From Candidatus Didemnitutus sp. (lineage in GTDB: Bacteria > Verrucomicrobiota > Verrucomicrobiia > Opitutales > Opitutaceae), in assembly GCA_017991595.1 (NCBI GenBank), contig JAGOQJ010000002.1:63386-127385 (forward strand): a stretch of DNA of 64,000 nucleotides, in the 5' to 3' direction. The notes under the pieces were generated by a model, which saw only the letters and a program-made list of their open reading frames with translations, ran no database searches and was not told where the DNA came from. Numbering within the stretch: the first letter of the stretch is position 1; each line of letters opens with the position of its first letter. Shown one piece after another: positions 56,779 through 64,000 of this stretch. Made by a program: the position numbers and the translations under genes.

Positions 56779-57618
56779 GTGGTCGCCGAAGCCGATTATC
56801 GCATCAAACTCCCCGTTTTCGAGGGTCCGCTGGATCTCCTGCTCTTCCTCATCCGCAAGAACGAGCTCGATATCTACGACATCCCGATCGAATCGGTCAC
56901 GCGGCAATACCTCGACGTGCTCTATGCGATGAAGGACCTCCAGCTGGAGGTCGCCGGCGATTTCTTCGTCATGGCGGCCACGCTGATGGAGATCAAAAGC
57001 CGCATGCTGCTCCCGAAGCATCAGCAGGTCATCGATCCGAACGCCGACGACGAGGAACTCGATCCGCGCTGGGAGCTCGTCCACCAGCTGATCCAATACA
57101 AGAAGTTCAAGGAGGCCTCCGCCAAGCTCGCCGAGATGGCGCGCGATTCGCAGGATCAGCTCCCCCGCCCCGCCTCCGCGTTCGCGCCCGCCTCCGAGCG
57201 TCCGCTCAAGCACGTCGATCGCATCGAGCTCTGGAACAGCTTCAACGTCGTCCTTCGCCGCCTCGCCGAGAAGCTTGTCGTCGGCGAGATCCACGCCGAA
57301 CAGGTCACCGTTGCCGACCAGATGGAATACATCCTCGAGCACGTGAAGACGCGCCGGGAGTTTACCTTCTCCAGCCTCTTCACCGAGAAGATTTCCCTCC
57401 GCACGCTCGTCGCCACGTTCCTCGCCATGCTCGAGCTCACGCGCCTCAACAAGCTGCGTCTCCGGCAGGACGAGGCCTTCGCCGACATCCTTTGCACGGC
57501 CGTGGAGGAAAAGGCACTTGAAACGCCCGCCGAGCCGACCACCGTCTCGCCCGAAAATGAAAAAGCCGACCCGACGCCGCTCCCCGAAGGCCAGCCTCCC
57601 GAGCCCCAGCAAGGCTAA
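56779..57618 (+). CDS. scpA: Segregation and condensation protein A (ScpA)
   Basis: 279 residues from a GTG at 56779. The kleisin N-terminus 'YRIKLPVFEGPLDLLLFLIR' and 'NELDIYDIPIESVTRQYLDV' are diagnostic, and 'MAATLMEIKSRMLLP' follows. The C-terminal part 'FTFSSLFTEKISLRTLVATF' is the winged-helix end that binds SMC heads, and the tail is acidic and Pro-rich. ScpA links SMC to ScpB in chromosome condensation. Its last 62 bases overlap an out-of-frame gene. No scpB is seen in the window. Confidence 0.95.
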   Translation: MVAEADYRIKLPVFEGPLDLLLFLIRKNELDIYDIPIESVTRQYLDVLYAMKDLQLEVAGDFFVMAATLMEIKSRMLLPKHQQVIDPNADDEELDPRWELVHQLIQYKKFKEASAKLAEMARDSQDQLPRPASAFAPASERPLKHVDRIELWNSFNVVLRRLAEKLVVGEIHAEQVTVADQMEYILEHVKTRREFTFSSLFTEKISLRTLVATFLAMLELTRLNKLRLRQDEAFADILCTAVEEKALETPAEPTTVSPENEKADPTPLPEGQPPEPQQG

Positions 57619-57844
57619 GGGCCGGGCGCACCTGCTCGGCCTCGGGCTCGATCACGCTGACGGCCACAAACGCATCACCCACGCCGAGCAATTCACCCTC
57701 GTCGGCGGCTCAGCCGAGACCCACGAGCGCATGACCGAGACCGTCATCAAGACGTTCGAGGAGCTCAAGCACCGCGGCAAGGCGCTCCAGCAAGTCGAGC
57801 CGCAGGAGCTGGCCGAGATCATCCACAAGTCCACGCCGCGCTGA
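57557..57844 (+). CDS. Small basic conserved protein overlapping scpA
   Basis: 95 residues from ATG 57557. The first 25 residues are basic and disordered ('KKPTRRRSPKASLPSPSK'), followed by a helical part 'RITHAEQFTLVGGSAETHER' and 'TFEELKHRGKALQQVEPQEL'. No known family is recognised. The first 62 bases lie in another frame over the end of scpA, so it is either translationally coupled or starts further in, for example at an internal codon. It ends 47 bases before trxA on the same strand. Confidence 0.6.
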   Translation: MKKPTRRRSPKASLPSPSKAKGRAHLLGLGLDHADGHKRITHAEQFTLVGGSAETHERMTETVIKTFEELKHRGKALQQVEPQELAEIIHKSTPR

Positions 57845-57891
57845 CGCCCGCAGTTGTCTTTCCGCCAAATCCCACTTTAATCCTCCGCAAC

Positions 57892-58215
57892 ATGGCAGCG
57901 AACCTCCTCCAGCTCGATTCCAACAACTTCAAATCCGCCGTCGCCGGCGCGACGCCCGTCCTCGTGGACTTCTGGGCTCCTTGGTGCGGCCCCTGCAAGG
58001 CGATTGCCCCGATTCTCGAGGACCTCGCCACCGAGTTGGCGGGCAAGCTCACGATCGCCAAGGTCAACGTCGACGACAACGGCGACCTCGCCGCCCAGTT
58101 CGGCGTCCGCGCGATCCCGACCCTGCTGCTCTTCAAGAACGGAGCCGTCGTGGAGCAGTTCGTCGGCATGATGGACAAGACCGCTCTTAAGACGAAGCTC
58201 GCCGGCAAGATCTGA
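57892..58215 (+). CDS. trxA: Thioredoxin
   Basis: 107 residues, the canonical thioredoxin length. The active site 'VDFWAPWCGPCKAIAPILED' contains WCGPC, and 'FGVRAIPTLLLFKNGAVVEQ' carries the cis-proline. It reduces protein disulfides in the cytoplasm with thioredoxin reductase. ATG 57892. A strong terminator follows at 58241. Genes upstream (scpA, small basic protein) are on the same strand but unrelated in function. Confidence 0.97.
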   Translation: MAANLLQLDSNNFKSAVAGATPVLVDFWAPWCGPCKAIAPILEDLATELAGKLTIAKVNVDDNGDLAAQFGVRAIPTLLLFKNGAVVEQFVGMMDKTALKTKLAGKI

Positions 58216-58240
58216 GCGACCGTCCGCTTTCCACTTTCCG

Positions 58241-58268
58241 AGCCGGAGCCGTCACGCTCCGGCTTTTT
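58241..58268 (+). terminator. Rho-independent terminator of trxA
   Basis: AGCCGGAGC and GCTCCGGCT form a 9-bp stem around CGTCAC, followed by TTTTT. It is 26 bases after the trxA stop. Confidence 0.9.
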
Positions 58269-58303
58269 CATTGCCCGCGCCGCTCAGAAATCGGGCGTGT
58301 GCA

Positions 58304-59191
58304 TCAGCGCGCCAAAGCCACGCCAGCGCTCAACAGCAGGCCGTAGGCCGCGAGGAATTTCGCCGTGCCGCCAAGCAACTCGATCTGCTCCGCCGGCTCG
58401 GTCGAGCGACCCAACCGATGCGTCAGCCGCATGCCCCACGGCAGCAGCACGAGCACCGCCAACACCGGCCAGCGGTAACCGCAGGCGAGCGCCAGCGCCG
58501 GCGCCACGGCCAAGGCGAACGCGACCGAGAGCCCGTATTGCCACAGCGCAAAACGCCGCCCGAAACGAACAACGAGAGTGCGCTTGCCCGCGCGCGCGTC
58601 CGTCTCGGCGTCGCGATAATTGTTCACGACTAAAATGTTTGCCGCGAGCAGGCCAACGCCTGCGCCCGCCAGCAGCACGTCGAGCGGCGCGCCGCCCGCT
58701 TGCACGTGGAAAGTCGCGCCGACCGCGACCAGACCGAAGAACAGAAATACGAAGACATCGCCGAGACCGTTGTAGCCGAGCGGATACGGTCCGCCCGTGT
58801 AGGCTATTGCGCACACGATGCTCGCCACGCCGATCGGCAGCAGCCACCAGCCGCCCTCGATCACGAGCAGCAGGCCGGTCGCGAAGGCCAGCCCCAGCAC
58901 CATCGCCGTCGCCACCAACATCCGCTGCGGCGAGACGAGTCCTGCCGCCACCGCGCGCCGCGGGCCCACGCGCTGGGGCGTGTCGGCGCCTTGCACAAAA
59001 TCGAAGTAGTCGTTGGCGAAATTCGTGCCGATCTGCACGAGCAGCGCGAAGATGAGGCACACGGTCGCCTTGCCGAAGTGCGCCGCGCCATGCGCCCACG
59101 CGAACGCGGTGCCCACCAACACAGGAATCACCGCCGCCGGCAACGTCTTCGGCCGCGCAGCCTCGATCCAGACGCTGGCTCCGGAGGCCAT
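58304..59191 (-). CDS. menA: 1,4-dihydroxy-2-naphthoate polyprenyltransferase (MenA-like)
   Basis: 295 residues with about eight or nine membrane helices. The first Asp motif is 'FANDYFDFVQGADTPQRVGP' (N-D-x-x-D), and the second is 'NNYRDAETDARAGKRTLVVR'. The first helix text 'WIEAARPKTLPAAVIPVLVG' fits UbiA-superfamily MenA, which prenylates DHNA in menaquinone synthesis. Other UbiA enzymes (UbiA, digeranylgeranyl-glycerophosphate synthase) differ in these motifs. It follows a membrane-protein gene by 4 bases on the same strand. No other men genes are visible. Confidence 0.93.
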   Translation of the reverse strand: MASGASVWIEAARPKTLPAAVIPVLVGTAFAWAHGAAHFGKATVCLIFALLVQIGTNFANDYFDFVQGADTPQRVGPRRAVAAGLVSPQRMLVATAMVLGLAFATGLLLVIEGGWWLLPIGVASIVCAIAYTGGPYPLGYNGLGDVFVFLFFGLVAVGATFHVQAGGAPLDVLLAGAGVGLLAANILVVNNYRDAETDARAGKRTLVVRFGRRFALWQYGLSVAFALAVAPALALACGYRWPVLAVLVLLPWGMRLTHRLGRSTEPAEQIELLGGTAKFLAAYGLLLSAGVALAR

Positions 59192-59195
59192 GCCG

Positions 59196-59867
59196 TTACC
59201 AACCGAGATGCCGCTTGCGCGTGAAGATCACCATCGGCCGCTTCGCCATGAGGCTGAACAGCGGCGGCAGCAGCGCCAGCAGCGAGTTGATCCACGCCAG
59301 TTGGAAGTCCCCGCCCAGCAGCCAGTCGAAGGGCAGCAGCAGCAGGCCGTAAACCGTCATGAACATGCGCGGCGTCGGGATGACCGGGTTGAACGCGCAC
59401 ACGAGCAGGAACGCCATGCTCGCCGAGAAATGATTCCCCAGCACGAACGGATCCGAGATGCCCATGCTCAGGCCGGGCAGGAAGAAGATCGCCGCGAAAA
59501 ACGTCACCCGCTCACGCCAGCGTGTCGTCTGGATGACGATCGCCACGAGCGAGATCAGACCGCAGATCGTGTGAAACAGGTCGCGCTGCTCCAACTCGAT
59601 GGTGAAGCTGAAATGCCACAGCGCCAGCGAGCCGGTCAGACCGCGGAAGAAGTCGATGTAGTTGCGCGGGTTCTTCAGCTCCCGTTTGAGCCTCACCGAC
59701 TTGTCGTCGGGATCGTTGCCGCCGTCCTGCTGGAAACGCTCCATCGTCTCGCGCTCGCGACGCCGCTTGCCCGTGAGCCGGCCGGCGCGCAGCCATTGGC
59801 GCGGAAACCACAGCATGACCAGCGCCGCCGCAAGATAGGGCCAGTGGACGGTTGGGAAGTTCTCCAT
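59196..59867 (-). CDS. Membrane protein of unknown function
   Basis: 223 residues. A hydrophobic start 'NFPTVHWPYLAAALVMLWFP' is followed by a basic cytoplasmic stretch 'GKRRRERETMERF', then several helices ('ICGLISLVAIVIQTTRWRE', 'FAAIFFLPGLSMGIS', 'MFMTVYGLLLLPFDWLLG'). No motif that I recognise. It is 4 bases upstream of menA on the same strand, so it may be in one operon, but a link to quinone synthesis is unproven. Confidence 0.65.
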   Translation of the reverse strand: MENFPTVHWPYLAAALVMLWFPRQWLRAGRLTGKRRRERETMERFQQDGGNDPDDKSVRLKRELKNPRNYIDFFRGLTGSLALWHFSFTIELEQRDLFHTICGLISLVAIVIQTTRWRERVTFFAAIFFLPGLSMGISDPFVLGNHFSASMAFLLVCAFNPVIPTPRMFMTVYGLLLLPFDWLLGGDFQLAWINSLLALLPPLFSLMAKRPMVIFTRKRHLGW

Positions 59868-59903
59868 GTGAACGTTGAGATAATCGGGGCCAGCCGGGGC
59901 GTG

Positions 59904-60620
59904 TCAAAAAGGTTCTGTGCGTGCGCCCGTGCCTTTCAGCTCCGCGATCCGTGCCACCACCCAGTCCCGGCCGGCCTCAGGATCGTCGGCCGGCAACCTC
60001 GGCAACCACTCTTCCAGCCAGGCGAGTGCCGCGGCGTGCTGTCCCGCCTCGAGGAGCAGGCGCGCGCAGATGCGACCCGCCTGCCAAGGCGCAGCATCCA
60101 TGCGGGCCGCCCGTTGGTAATGCGCTGCCGCCTCGCGCCAGTCGCCCTTACCATACAACGCGATGCCGCCCGCCTCGACCCAGATTTCCGCGGGAGCATT
60201 CTCCGGGCTCCCGCCCACTAGGAACGCGATCGCCTCATCGGCCGCCCGCTGTCGCCAGGCTTGTTTCACGGCTTCGGGCGCCTCCGGCTCGCGCGCGGCC
60301 CGCCATGACGGAAAATCGTAGGCGATCATGCGCGCGGCATTCACCCGGAAATAAGGTGTCTGCGGCTCGGCCGCGACCGCCAGTCGCGTCAGCCACCGCA
60401 CCTCCGTCTCGGCCCGGCGCTCCCACGCCAGATTCGCCTGCAGCCAAAAAACGTCGGCGAGCAGCGGCTGCCAAGTCCCTGCAGTTTCAAACCAAGCCTC
60501 GAGCGTCGCCGCCTGCGCCGCACCGGGCGTCGCGAGCCGACGTTCCCAAGTTTCCAGCGCCGCGGCGAGCACGAGCGCCAGCAAGCCGAACCGCCACCAG
60601 GTGCCGGGCTCAAAATTCAC
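59904..60620 (-). CDS. Membrane-anchored TPR-like protein
   Basis: 238 residues with a hydrophobic N-terminal segment 'WWRFGLLALVLAAALETWER', then helix pairs with repeat character: 'WLQANLAWERRAETEVRWLT', 'VEAGGIALYGKGDWREAAAH', 'YQRAARMDAAPWQAGRICAR'. The text fits tetratricopeptide or Sel1-like helices without a perfect consensus. Role unknown. It overlaps the ABC permease gene's 3' end by 11 bases on the same strand and is transcribed after it. Confidence 0.65.
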   Translation of the reverse strand: MNFEPGTWWRFGLLALVLAAALETWERRLATPGAAQAATLEAWFETAGTWQPLLADVFWLQANLAWERRAETEVRWLTRLAVAAEPQTPYFRVNAARMIAYDFPSWRAAREPEAPEAVKQAWRQRAADEAIAFLVGGSPENAPAEIWVEAGGIALYGKGDWREAAAHYQRAARMDAAPWQAGRICARLLLEAGQHAAALAWLEEWLPRLPADDPEAGRDWVVARIAELKGTGARTEPF

Positions 60621-61350
60621 GGCGGGAAAAAATCAGCGCCGCGCCGAGCGTCAACGCCACGCCATACACACCGGCATACAGCGCCCCGCTCGCCCCGTTC
60701 ATCGCGACTCCGAAGTCCGGCACGAGCACATCCAGCAGCATCCCCGTCGTGCGCGCCCAGTTAGCGGACGCATTCTGCAACCGCTCCAGCACCGGCGCCA
60801 AATGTCCGGTCAGCGCGAACGCGAGCGTGCCGGCACCCGCGAGCAACACGCTGCGGAAAATCACGGCCATGAGCACCGCAGCGGCGGCCGTCACGCCAAG
60901 CGCCGGCAAGGTCGGAGCCAGCGCGGCCCAAACCTGCGACCAACCTCCTCCCTCATCCGCTGCCGGCAACACGCCCCACGTCACCGCCGTCGCGGTCAGC
61001 ACGAGCCAGCCGACGAGAATGCACAGCGCGACCACCTGCGCGACCACCAGCTCCGTGCGGCGCACGCCGCGCATCAGCAGCAGCTCCGTGGCGCGCTGTT
61101 CGATGCCGCCGATCACCAGCAGCGGCCCCGCCAGCGCAAGGAGCACGGTGCCCCCCAGCAACACCGCGCCGCGCGCGAAGTGGATGACGAAGCGGCTTTC
61201 CTCTCCGCCAAAATCGAATCCCCGAAGGGTCGCCCCGCAGAGCACCAGTCCCAGCGCGAGCGTCGCGAGCACCCATGCTGCACGTTGATGCACCAGCACC
61301 CGCAATTGCCACTGCAACACTCGCCACAGCCTGATGCTCGCCGTCATCAT
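60610..61350 (-). CDS. ABC exporter permease subunit
   Basis: 246 residues, ATG 61350 (a second ATG follows directly at 61347). Six hydrophobic segments, including 'AAWVLATLALGLVLCGATLR', 'LGGTVLLALAGPLLVIGGIE', 'LVVAQVVALCILVGWLVLTA' and 'LYAGVYGVALTLGAALIFSR', without the motifs of importer permeases. The family resembles ABC-2-like exporter permeases. Its start overlaps the ATPase stop (ATGA), so the two subunits are translated together. The exported substrate is not known. Confidence 0.83.
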   Translation of the reverse strand: MMTASIRLWRVLQWQLRVLVHQRAAWVLATLALGLVLCGATLRGFDFGGEESRFVIHFARGAVLLGGTVLLALAGPLLVIGGIEQRATELLLMRGVRRTELVVAQVVALCILVGWLVLTATAVTWGVLPAADEGGGWSQVWAALAPTLPALGVTAAAAVLMAVIFRSVLLAGAGTLAFALTGHLAPVLERLQNASANWARTTGMLLDVLVPDFGVAMNGASGALYAGVYGVALTLGAALIFSRREF

Positions 61351-62087
61351 GGAGCCGTCCTCTCCAAATAGACGCGCTGCAATCCGCCTGCCGCGACCAC
61401 CGTTTTGCGTGGACCGGCGAACACCACGCGCCCGTGCTCGAGGAGCACGACATGATCGCACAGCTCCTCCACCTGAGGCAGGAAATGCGAACTCAACAAG
61501 ATGCTGCGTCCCTGCGTGCGCCACCGTTCCAGCAGGCGCGTCAACTGCGCCATAGCGCGCGGATCGAGTCCGTTCGCCGGTTCGTCGAGCAACAGCAGAT
61601 CCGGGTCGCCGAGGATGGCCTGTGCCAAGCCAAGGCGCTGCCGCTGGCCTTTGGAAAGTTCCCCCACTCGACGCCTGCGCACGTCCTCCAGTTCGGTTTC
61701 CTGCAGCGCTTGGTCGATGGCGTTAACCGTGCACGCCGAGTCCATCCCGCCCAGACGAGCCAGCGCCAACAACGCCGCCTCCACGGTGAGATAGCCGGGT
61801 AATCCTATTTGATCGGGCACGTAACCGATCCTGCCAGCCGCGGCGACCGCGGCTGGCGTCCGCCCGAGCACCTCGCACTGACCGGAAGTCACGCGCGCCA
61901 AACCCGCGCACAGGCGGAGCATCGTGCTTTTGCCGGCGCCGTTGGGTCCGACCAAGGCGCCCAGCGTGCCCGCCGGCAGCACGAACGAAACTTCATCCAG
62001 CGCCCGCCAGCGGCGTCCGCGCCAGTCCGCGGCGTAGTCCTTCACCACCCCTTCGCACCGGATGGCCGGCTGGTCCGGAGTCGTCAT
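61347..62087 (-). CDS. ABC exporter ATP-binding subunit
   Basis: 246 residues. Walker A 'ALVGPNGAGKSTMLRLCAGL' near residue 38, signature 'GELSKGQRQRLGLAQAILGD' and Walker B 'LLLLDEPANGLDPRAMAQLT'. Walker B and the LSKGQ signature are typical of ABC-2 exporters (drug, polysaccharide or lipid). Together with the permease downstream it forms an exporter. The gene starts at 62087, overlapping the acylphosphatase stop by 4 bases. Confidence 0.95.
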   Translation of the reverse strand: MTTPDQPAIRCEGVVKDYAADWRGRRWRALDEVSFVLPAGTLGALVGPNGAGKSTMLRLCAGLARVTSGQCEVLGRTPAAVAAAGRIGYVPDQIGLPGYLTVEAALLALARLGGMDSACTVNAIDQALQETELEDVRRRRVGELSKGQRQRLGLAQAILGDPDLLLLDEPANGLDPRAMAQLTRLLERWRTQGRSILLSSHFLPQVEELCDHVVLLEHGRVVFAGPRKTVVAAGGLQRVYLERTAP

Positions 62088-62359
62088 CGGATCTCAAACC
62101 CGCGGAAACTTCGCGGGCGGCGCGAGGCGCTGCGCTCGATGTTGCGGATGTAGCCTTCCATCTGCTCCGCCACCGCGGTGACGAACGCCGCAACCTCCGC
62201 TGCGCTGCCCTCCACCTCGAGTTGCACGCGCCCGTCCGCGAGATTGCGCACGTAGCCGGATACTTCGAAGCCCTTCGCCACCTGCGACGTCTGATAACGG
62301 AACCCCACGCCCTGCACCCGGCCGGTAAAATGAACGGTTTCGTGATGCACGTCGGACAT
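62084..62359 (-). CDS. acyP: Acylphosphatase
   Basis: 91 residues, the normal length. The catalytic Arg loop 'FTGRVQGVGFRYQTSQVAKG' and the catalytic Asn in 'VSGYVRNLADGRVQLEVEG' are complete. It hydrolyses acyl phosphates such as acetyl phosphate or carbamoyl phosphate. I chose ATG 62359 (MSDVHHETVHFTG); in-frame ATGs at 62380 and 62383 would add about 7-8 residues. It begins an operon with the ABC exporter, 4-base overlapping. Confidence 0.95.
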   Translation of the reverse strand: MSDVHHETVHFTGRVQGVGFRYQTSQVAKGFEVSGYVRNLADGRVQLEVEGSAAEVAAFVTAVAEQMEGYIRNIERSASRRPRSFRGFEIR

Positions 62360-62488
62360 CGCGACATGACACTCCGGCATCATAGGACGTTCAAATCCAA
62401 ACATCACCGTCACAGGAGAGAATTTTAATTGCGCGACCCCTGACCCTGCGCACACTCCCGCCTGCGTCCCAAGACGCACTTCCTTTCA

Positions 62489-63154
62489 ATGACCAATCAA
62501 GATTCTGACGGGCTGTTCGATAACGACTGGGAAGAACGCCGAGAGCTCTCGTGGACCGAGGCCGATTGGGAAGGTTATCTGGCGGAGCATGAAAACTCCG
62601 TGCGCGACTACCTGAAACACTACGAGCAGCTTTCCGAGGCTTCCGACCGCGTCGACGAGGTCGCGCGCCGCATGGGCTGGGACATGCAGGCGGACGAACT
62701 GCTGGCCGAGACCGAGGCGGACGCCGATGCCGAGGAGGCACCTGATTTCGACGAGGATTTCGACCTCTACACCGTGCATCGCAATCCCGTGCATATCGCC
62801 ACCAAGGCGATTTACGTCGGCCTGATCGCGAATTGGGAGCGCATCGCCGCGCACCCCGAGCACATTCATCCGGCCCAGACTATCGGCTTGCTCGGTTCGC
62901 TCTATCGCGGCCGGGAGCAGGCGTTGCAAGCGGTGCAATCGCTCGACATGGGCGACTACGCGCTCGCCATCTGCTTTTTCAAGCGCGCGCTGCGCGAACT
63001 GAACGACACCCTCGCCCGCCTCACCTCCTCTACCGAATCCGAAACCGGCTTGGTGGCGCGCTACCGCGAGTTTGCCCTGCCCCGCCTCTTCGACCTGCGC
63101 GAGATCTGGCTGCGCGTGATGGCCGAATGCCGCGCAGCCGAGGAAGGCCGTTGA
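62489..63154 (+). CDS. Acidic conserved protein of unknown function
   Basis: 221 residues. The first half is strongly acidic ('ADELLAETEADADAEEAPDF' and 'DEDFDLYTVHRNPVHI'), the second half is helical with 'DYALAICFFKRALRELNDTL' and 'FDLREIWLRVMAECRAAEEG'. No signal peptide or membrane segment. I do not recognise the family. It is followed by the small lipoprotein gene by 13 bases on the same strand and may be co-transcribed with it. Confidence 0.65.
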   Translation: MTNQDSDGLFDNDWEERRELSWTEADWEGYLAEHENSVRDYLKHYEQLSEASDRVDEVARRMGWDMQADELLAETEADADAEEAPDFDEDFDLYTVHRNPVHIATKAIYVGLIANWERIAAHPEHIHPAQTIGLLGSLYRGREQALQAVQSLDMGDYALAICFFKRALRELNDTLARLTSSTESETGLVARYREFALPRLFDLREIWLRVMAECRAAEEGR

Positions 63155-63167
63155 AAACCATCTCACT

Positions 63168-63428
63168 ATGAATCCACGCTTCCTCACGATCGCCCTGCTG
63201 CTCGGCTCCGGCTTGCTCTTCACTGCCGGTTGCAACACCACAAAAACTACTCAGACAGACCAGCCGCGGGAAAAATACGAGACCACCCAGACTCTGGGAA
63301 GCCGCATCCCGGTGAAGAAGAAAAAGAAGGAAGCGCTCACCGAAGCGGAGAAAGCCAGCTACGACACGCTGAAGGTCCACCAAGAGATCAAGAGCGACGC
63401 CCGCTTCCCCACCGGTGGCGGCGAGTGA
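63168..63428 (+). CDS. Small lipoprotein with lipobox
   Basis: 86 residues. 'LTIALLLGSGLLFTAGCNTT' is a signal peptide ending in FTAGC, a strong lipobox; the mature part is hydrophilic with a lysine run 'GSRIPVKKKKKEALTE'. A lipid-anchored protein of unknown function. The gene follows the acidic protein gene and is terminated by the hairpin at 63459, which lies inside the uvrB 3' end. Confidence 0.75.
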   Translation: MNPRFLTIALLLGSGLLFTAGCNTTKTTQTDQPREKYETTQTLGSRIPVKKKKKEALTEAEKASYDTLKVHQEIKSDARFPTGGGE

Positions 63429-63456
63429 AGCACTCGCACTTTTCCCCGTCACACTC

Positions 63457-64000
63457 TCAGCGCCGTCCTTCGGGTCGGCGCTTTTTATTGTCCGCCTTCT
63501 TAGCGTCGCGACCGTAGCTCGCTCGCATCAAGCGACCGCCACCCTCGCGCAGCGTCTTGATCTGGTCGCGCAACAGCGCGGCGCGCTCGAATTCGAGACG
63601 GTTGGCCGCTTCCTGCATGTCTTCCTCCAATTCGGCGATCACTGCCGCGACGTCGTCGGCTGAGGACTCGGCCACCGCTCCGACGGTTTCCTGATCGCGC
63701 CCACTGCCGTCATAGACCCGCAGGCTCGCCTGCGCCGCACGCTTCACGCTGCGCGGCGTAATGCCGTGCGCAGCGTTGTGGGCCAGCTGTTTCTCGCGGC
63801 GGCGTTGCGTCTCCGCAAGCGTGCGGCGGATCGACTCCGTCTGCACGTCCGCGTAGAAGATGACGCGTCCCCGCTCATGGCGTGCGGCACGGCCCGCGGT
63901 CTGCAGCAGACTGGTTTCGCTGCGCAGGAAGCCTTCCTTGTCTGCATCGAGGATCGCGACCAGCGCCACCTCCGGCAGGTCAAGGCCCTCGCGGAGCAGG
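63457..64000 (-). CDS. uvrB: UvrB (excinuclease ABC subunit B), C-terminal part (5' end outside window)
   Basis: About 180 C-terminal residues are visible, with the rest beyond the window edge. The helicase motif VI region '[20 protein letters not shown]' with '[20 protein letters not shown]' and the linker '[20 protein letters not shown]' are diagnostic of UvrB. The terminal UVR-domain-like helix '[20 protein letters not shown]' with '[11 protein letters not shown]' binds UvrC. It is the damage-verifying helicase of nucleotide excision repair. The extreme C-terminal codons overlap the terminator of the convergent lipoprotein gene. Confidence 0.97.
   Translation of the reverse strand, partial: LLREGLDLPEVALVAILDADKEGFLRSETSLLQTAGRAARHERGRVIFYADVQTESIRRTLAETQRRREKQLAHNAAHGITPRSVKRAAQASLRVYDGSGRDQETVGAVAESSADDVAAVIAELEEDMQEAANRLEFERAALLRDQIKTLREGGGRLMRASYGRDAKKADNKKRRPEGRR
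63459..63487 (+). terminator. Terminator of the small lipoprotein gene
   Basis: AGCGCCG (63459-63465) and CGGCGCT (63476-63482) form a 7-bp stem around TCCTTCGGGT, followed by TTTTTATTG. It lies in the last codons of uvrB on the opposite strand. Confidence 0.88.

Overview
The window is high-GC (roughly two thirds G+C), densely packed bacterial chromosome. It most resembles Verrucomicrobiota, probably an Opitutaceae member (Opitutus-like). That placement is inference from family recognition: the operon of prepilin-like proteins resembles the 'Verru_Chthon' cassettes described in Verrucomicrobia, and the gene mix includes a monomeric isocitrate dehydrogenase, MenA and a Rho that looks related to PVC-type Rho. 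No rRNA and no phage or conjugation genes are visible.

Layout. 1-8133 is mostly metabolic: the end of a DUF3516 helicase, a multipass membrane protein, monomeric NADP isocitrate dehydrogenase, an M50 protease with zinc-ribbon tail, an AlkD-like protein and MetY. 8134-10400 is a lower-GC accessory island: a stand-alone EF-Tu-C-like protein, an ankyrin lipoprotein, integron-attC-like core motifs around both, and a broken IS110 transposase. 10488-19232 carries katG, small membrane and GNAT proteins, psuG, a cysteine-cluster protein divergent from a truncated haemoglobin, an OPT transporter, a YjdM-like protein, a DUF6172-like protein and an ArsC/Spx-like protein. 19279-31084 is mainly minus strand: esterase, AspC-like aminotransferase, tandem RHH protein, LolA-like protein, SecG, SulP transporter, ParB, LysM protein, Fmt, Der, a second aminotransferase and its AsnC/Lrp neighbour. 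31196-38036 has ffh, convergent with a tRNA-Val-hemC-hemD-degT-trpF run, then asd and an L,D-transpeptidase that start 3 bp apart. 38036-44761 has a P1B-type ATPase, DinG-like helicase, PP2C phosphatase, TPR protein, nucleotidyltransferase and tRNA-Met. 44849-49436 is a six-gene overlapping prepilin-like operon whose four distal genes are lower in GC than the two proximal ones. 49618-64000 has acs divergent from rho, an unknown toroid-like protein, a YhaM-like nuclease, scpA, trxA, menA, an acylphosphatase/ABC exporter operon, a small lipoprotein and the end of uvrB.

How the genes work together. Several neighbours form plausible units: hemC-hemD (tetrapyrrole synthesis), the aminotransferase with its AsnC-type regulator, the ABC ATPase-permease pair, and the prepilin operon. 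Housekeeping functions for protein targeting (Ffh, SecG), initiator tRNA formylation (Fmt), ribosome assembly (Der), chromosome segregation (ParB, ScpA) and termination (Rho) are scattered between them. Two families of GTAG-headed palindromes (REP-like) recur in intergenic gaps.

The most interesting non-routine signals are the attC-like cassette structure at 8424-9820, the composition switch inside the prepilin operon, the GTAG-headed REP/REPIN families with compensatory stem changes, the tRNA-Val placed 12 bp before hemC, the terminator inside the start of the gene after secG, and a Rho without the usual aromatic primary-site motif. All assignments are by eye from motifs; no database search was run.
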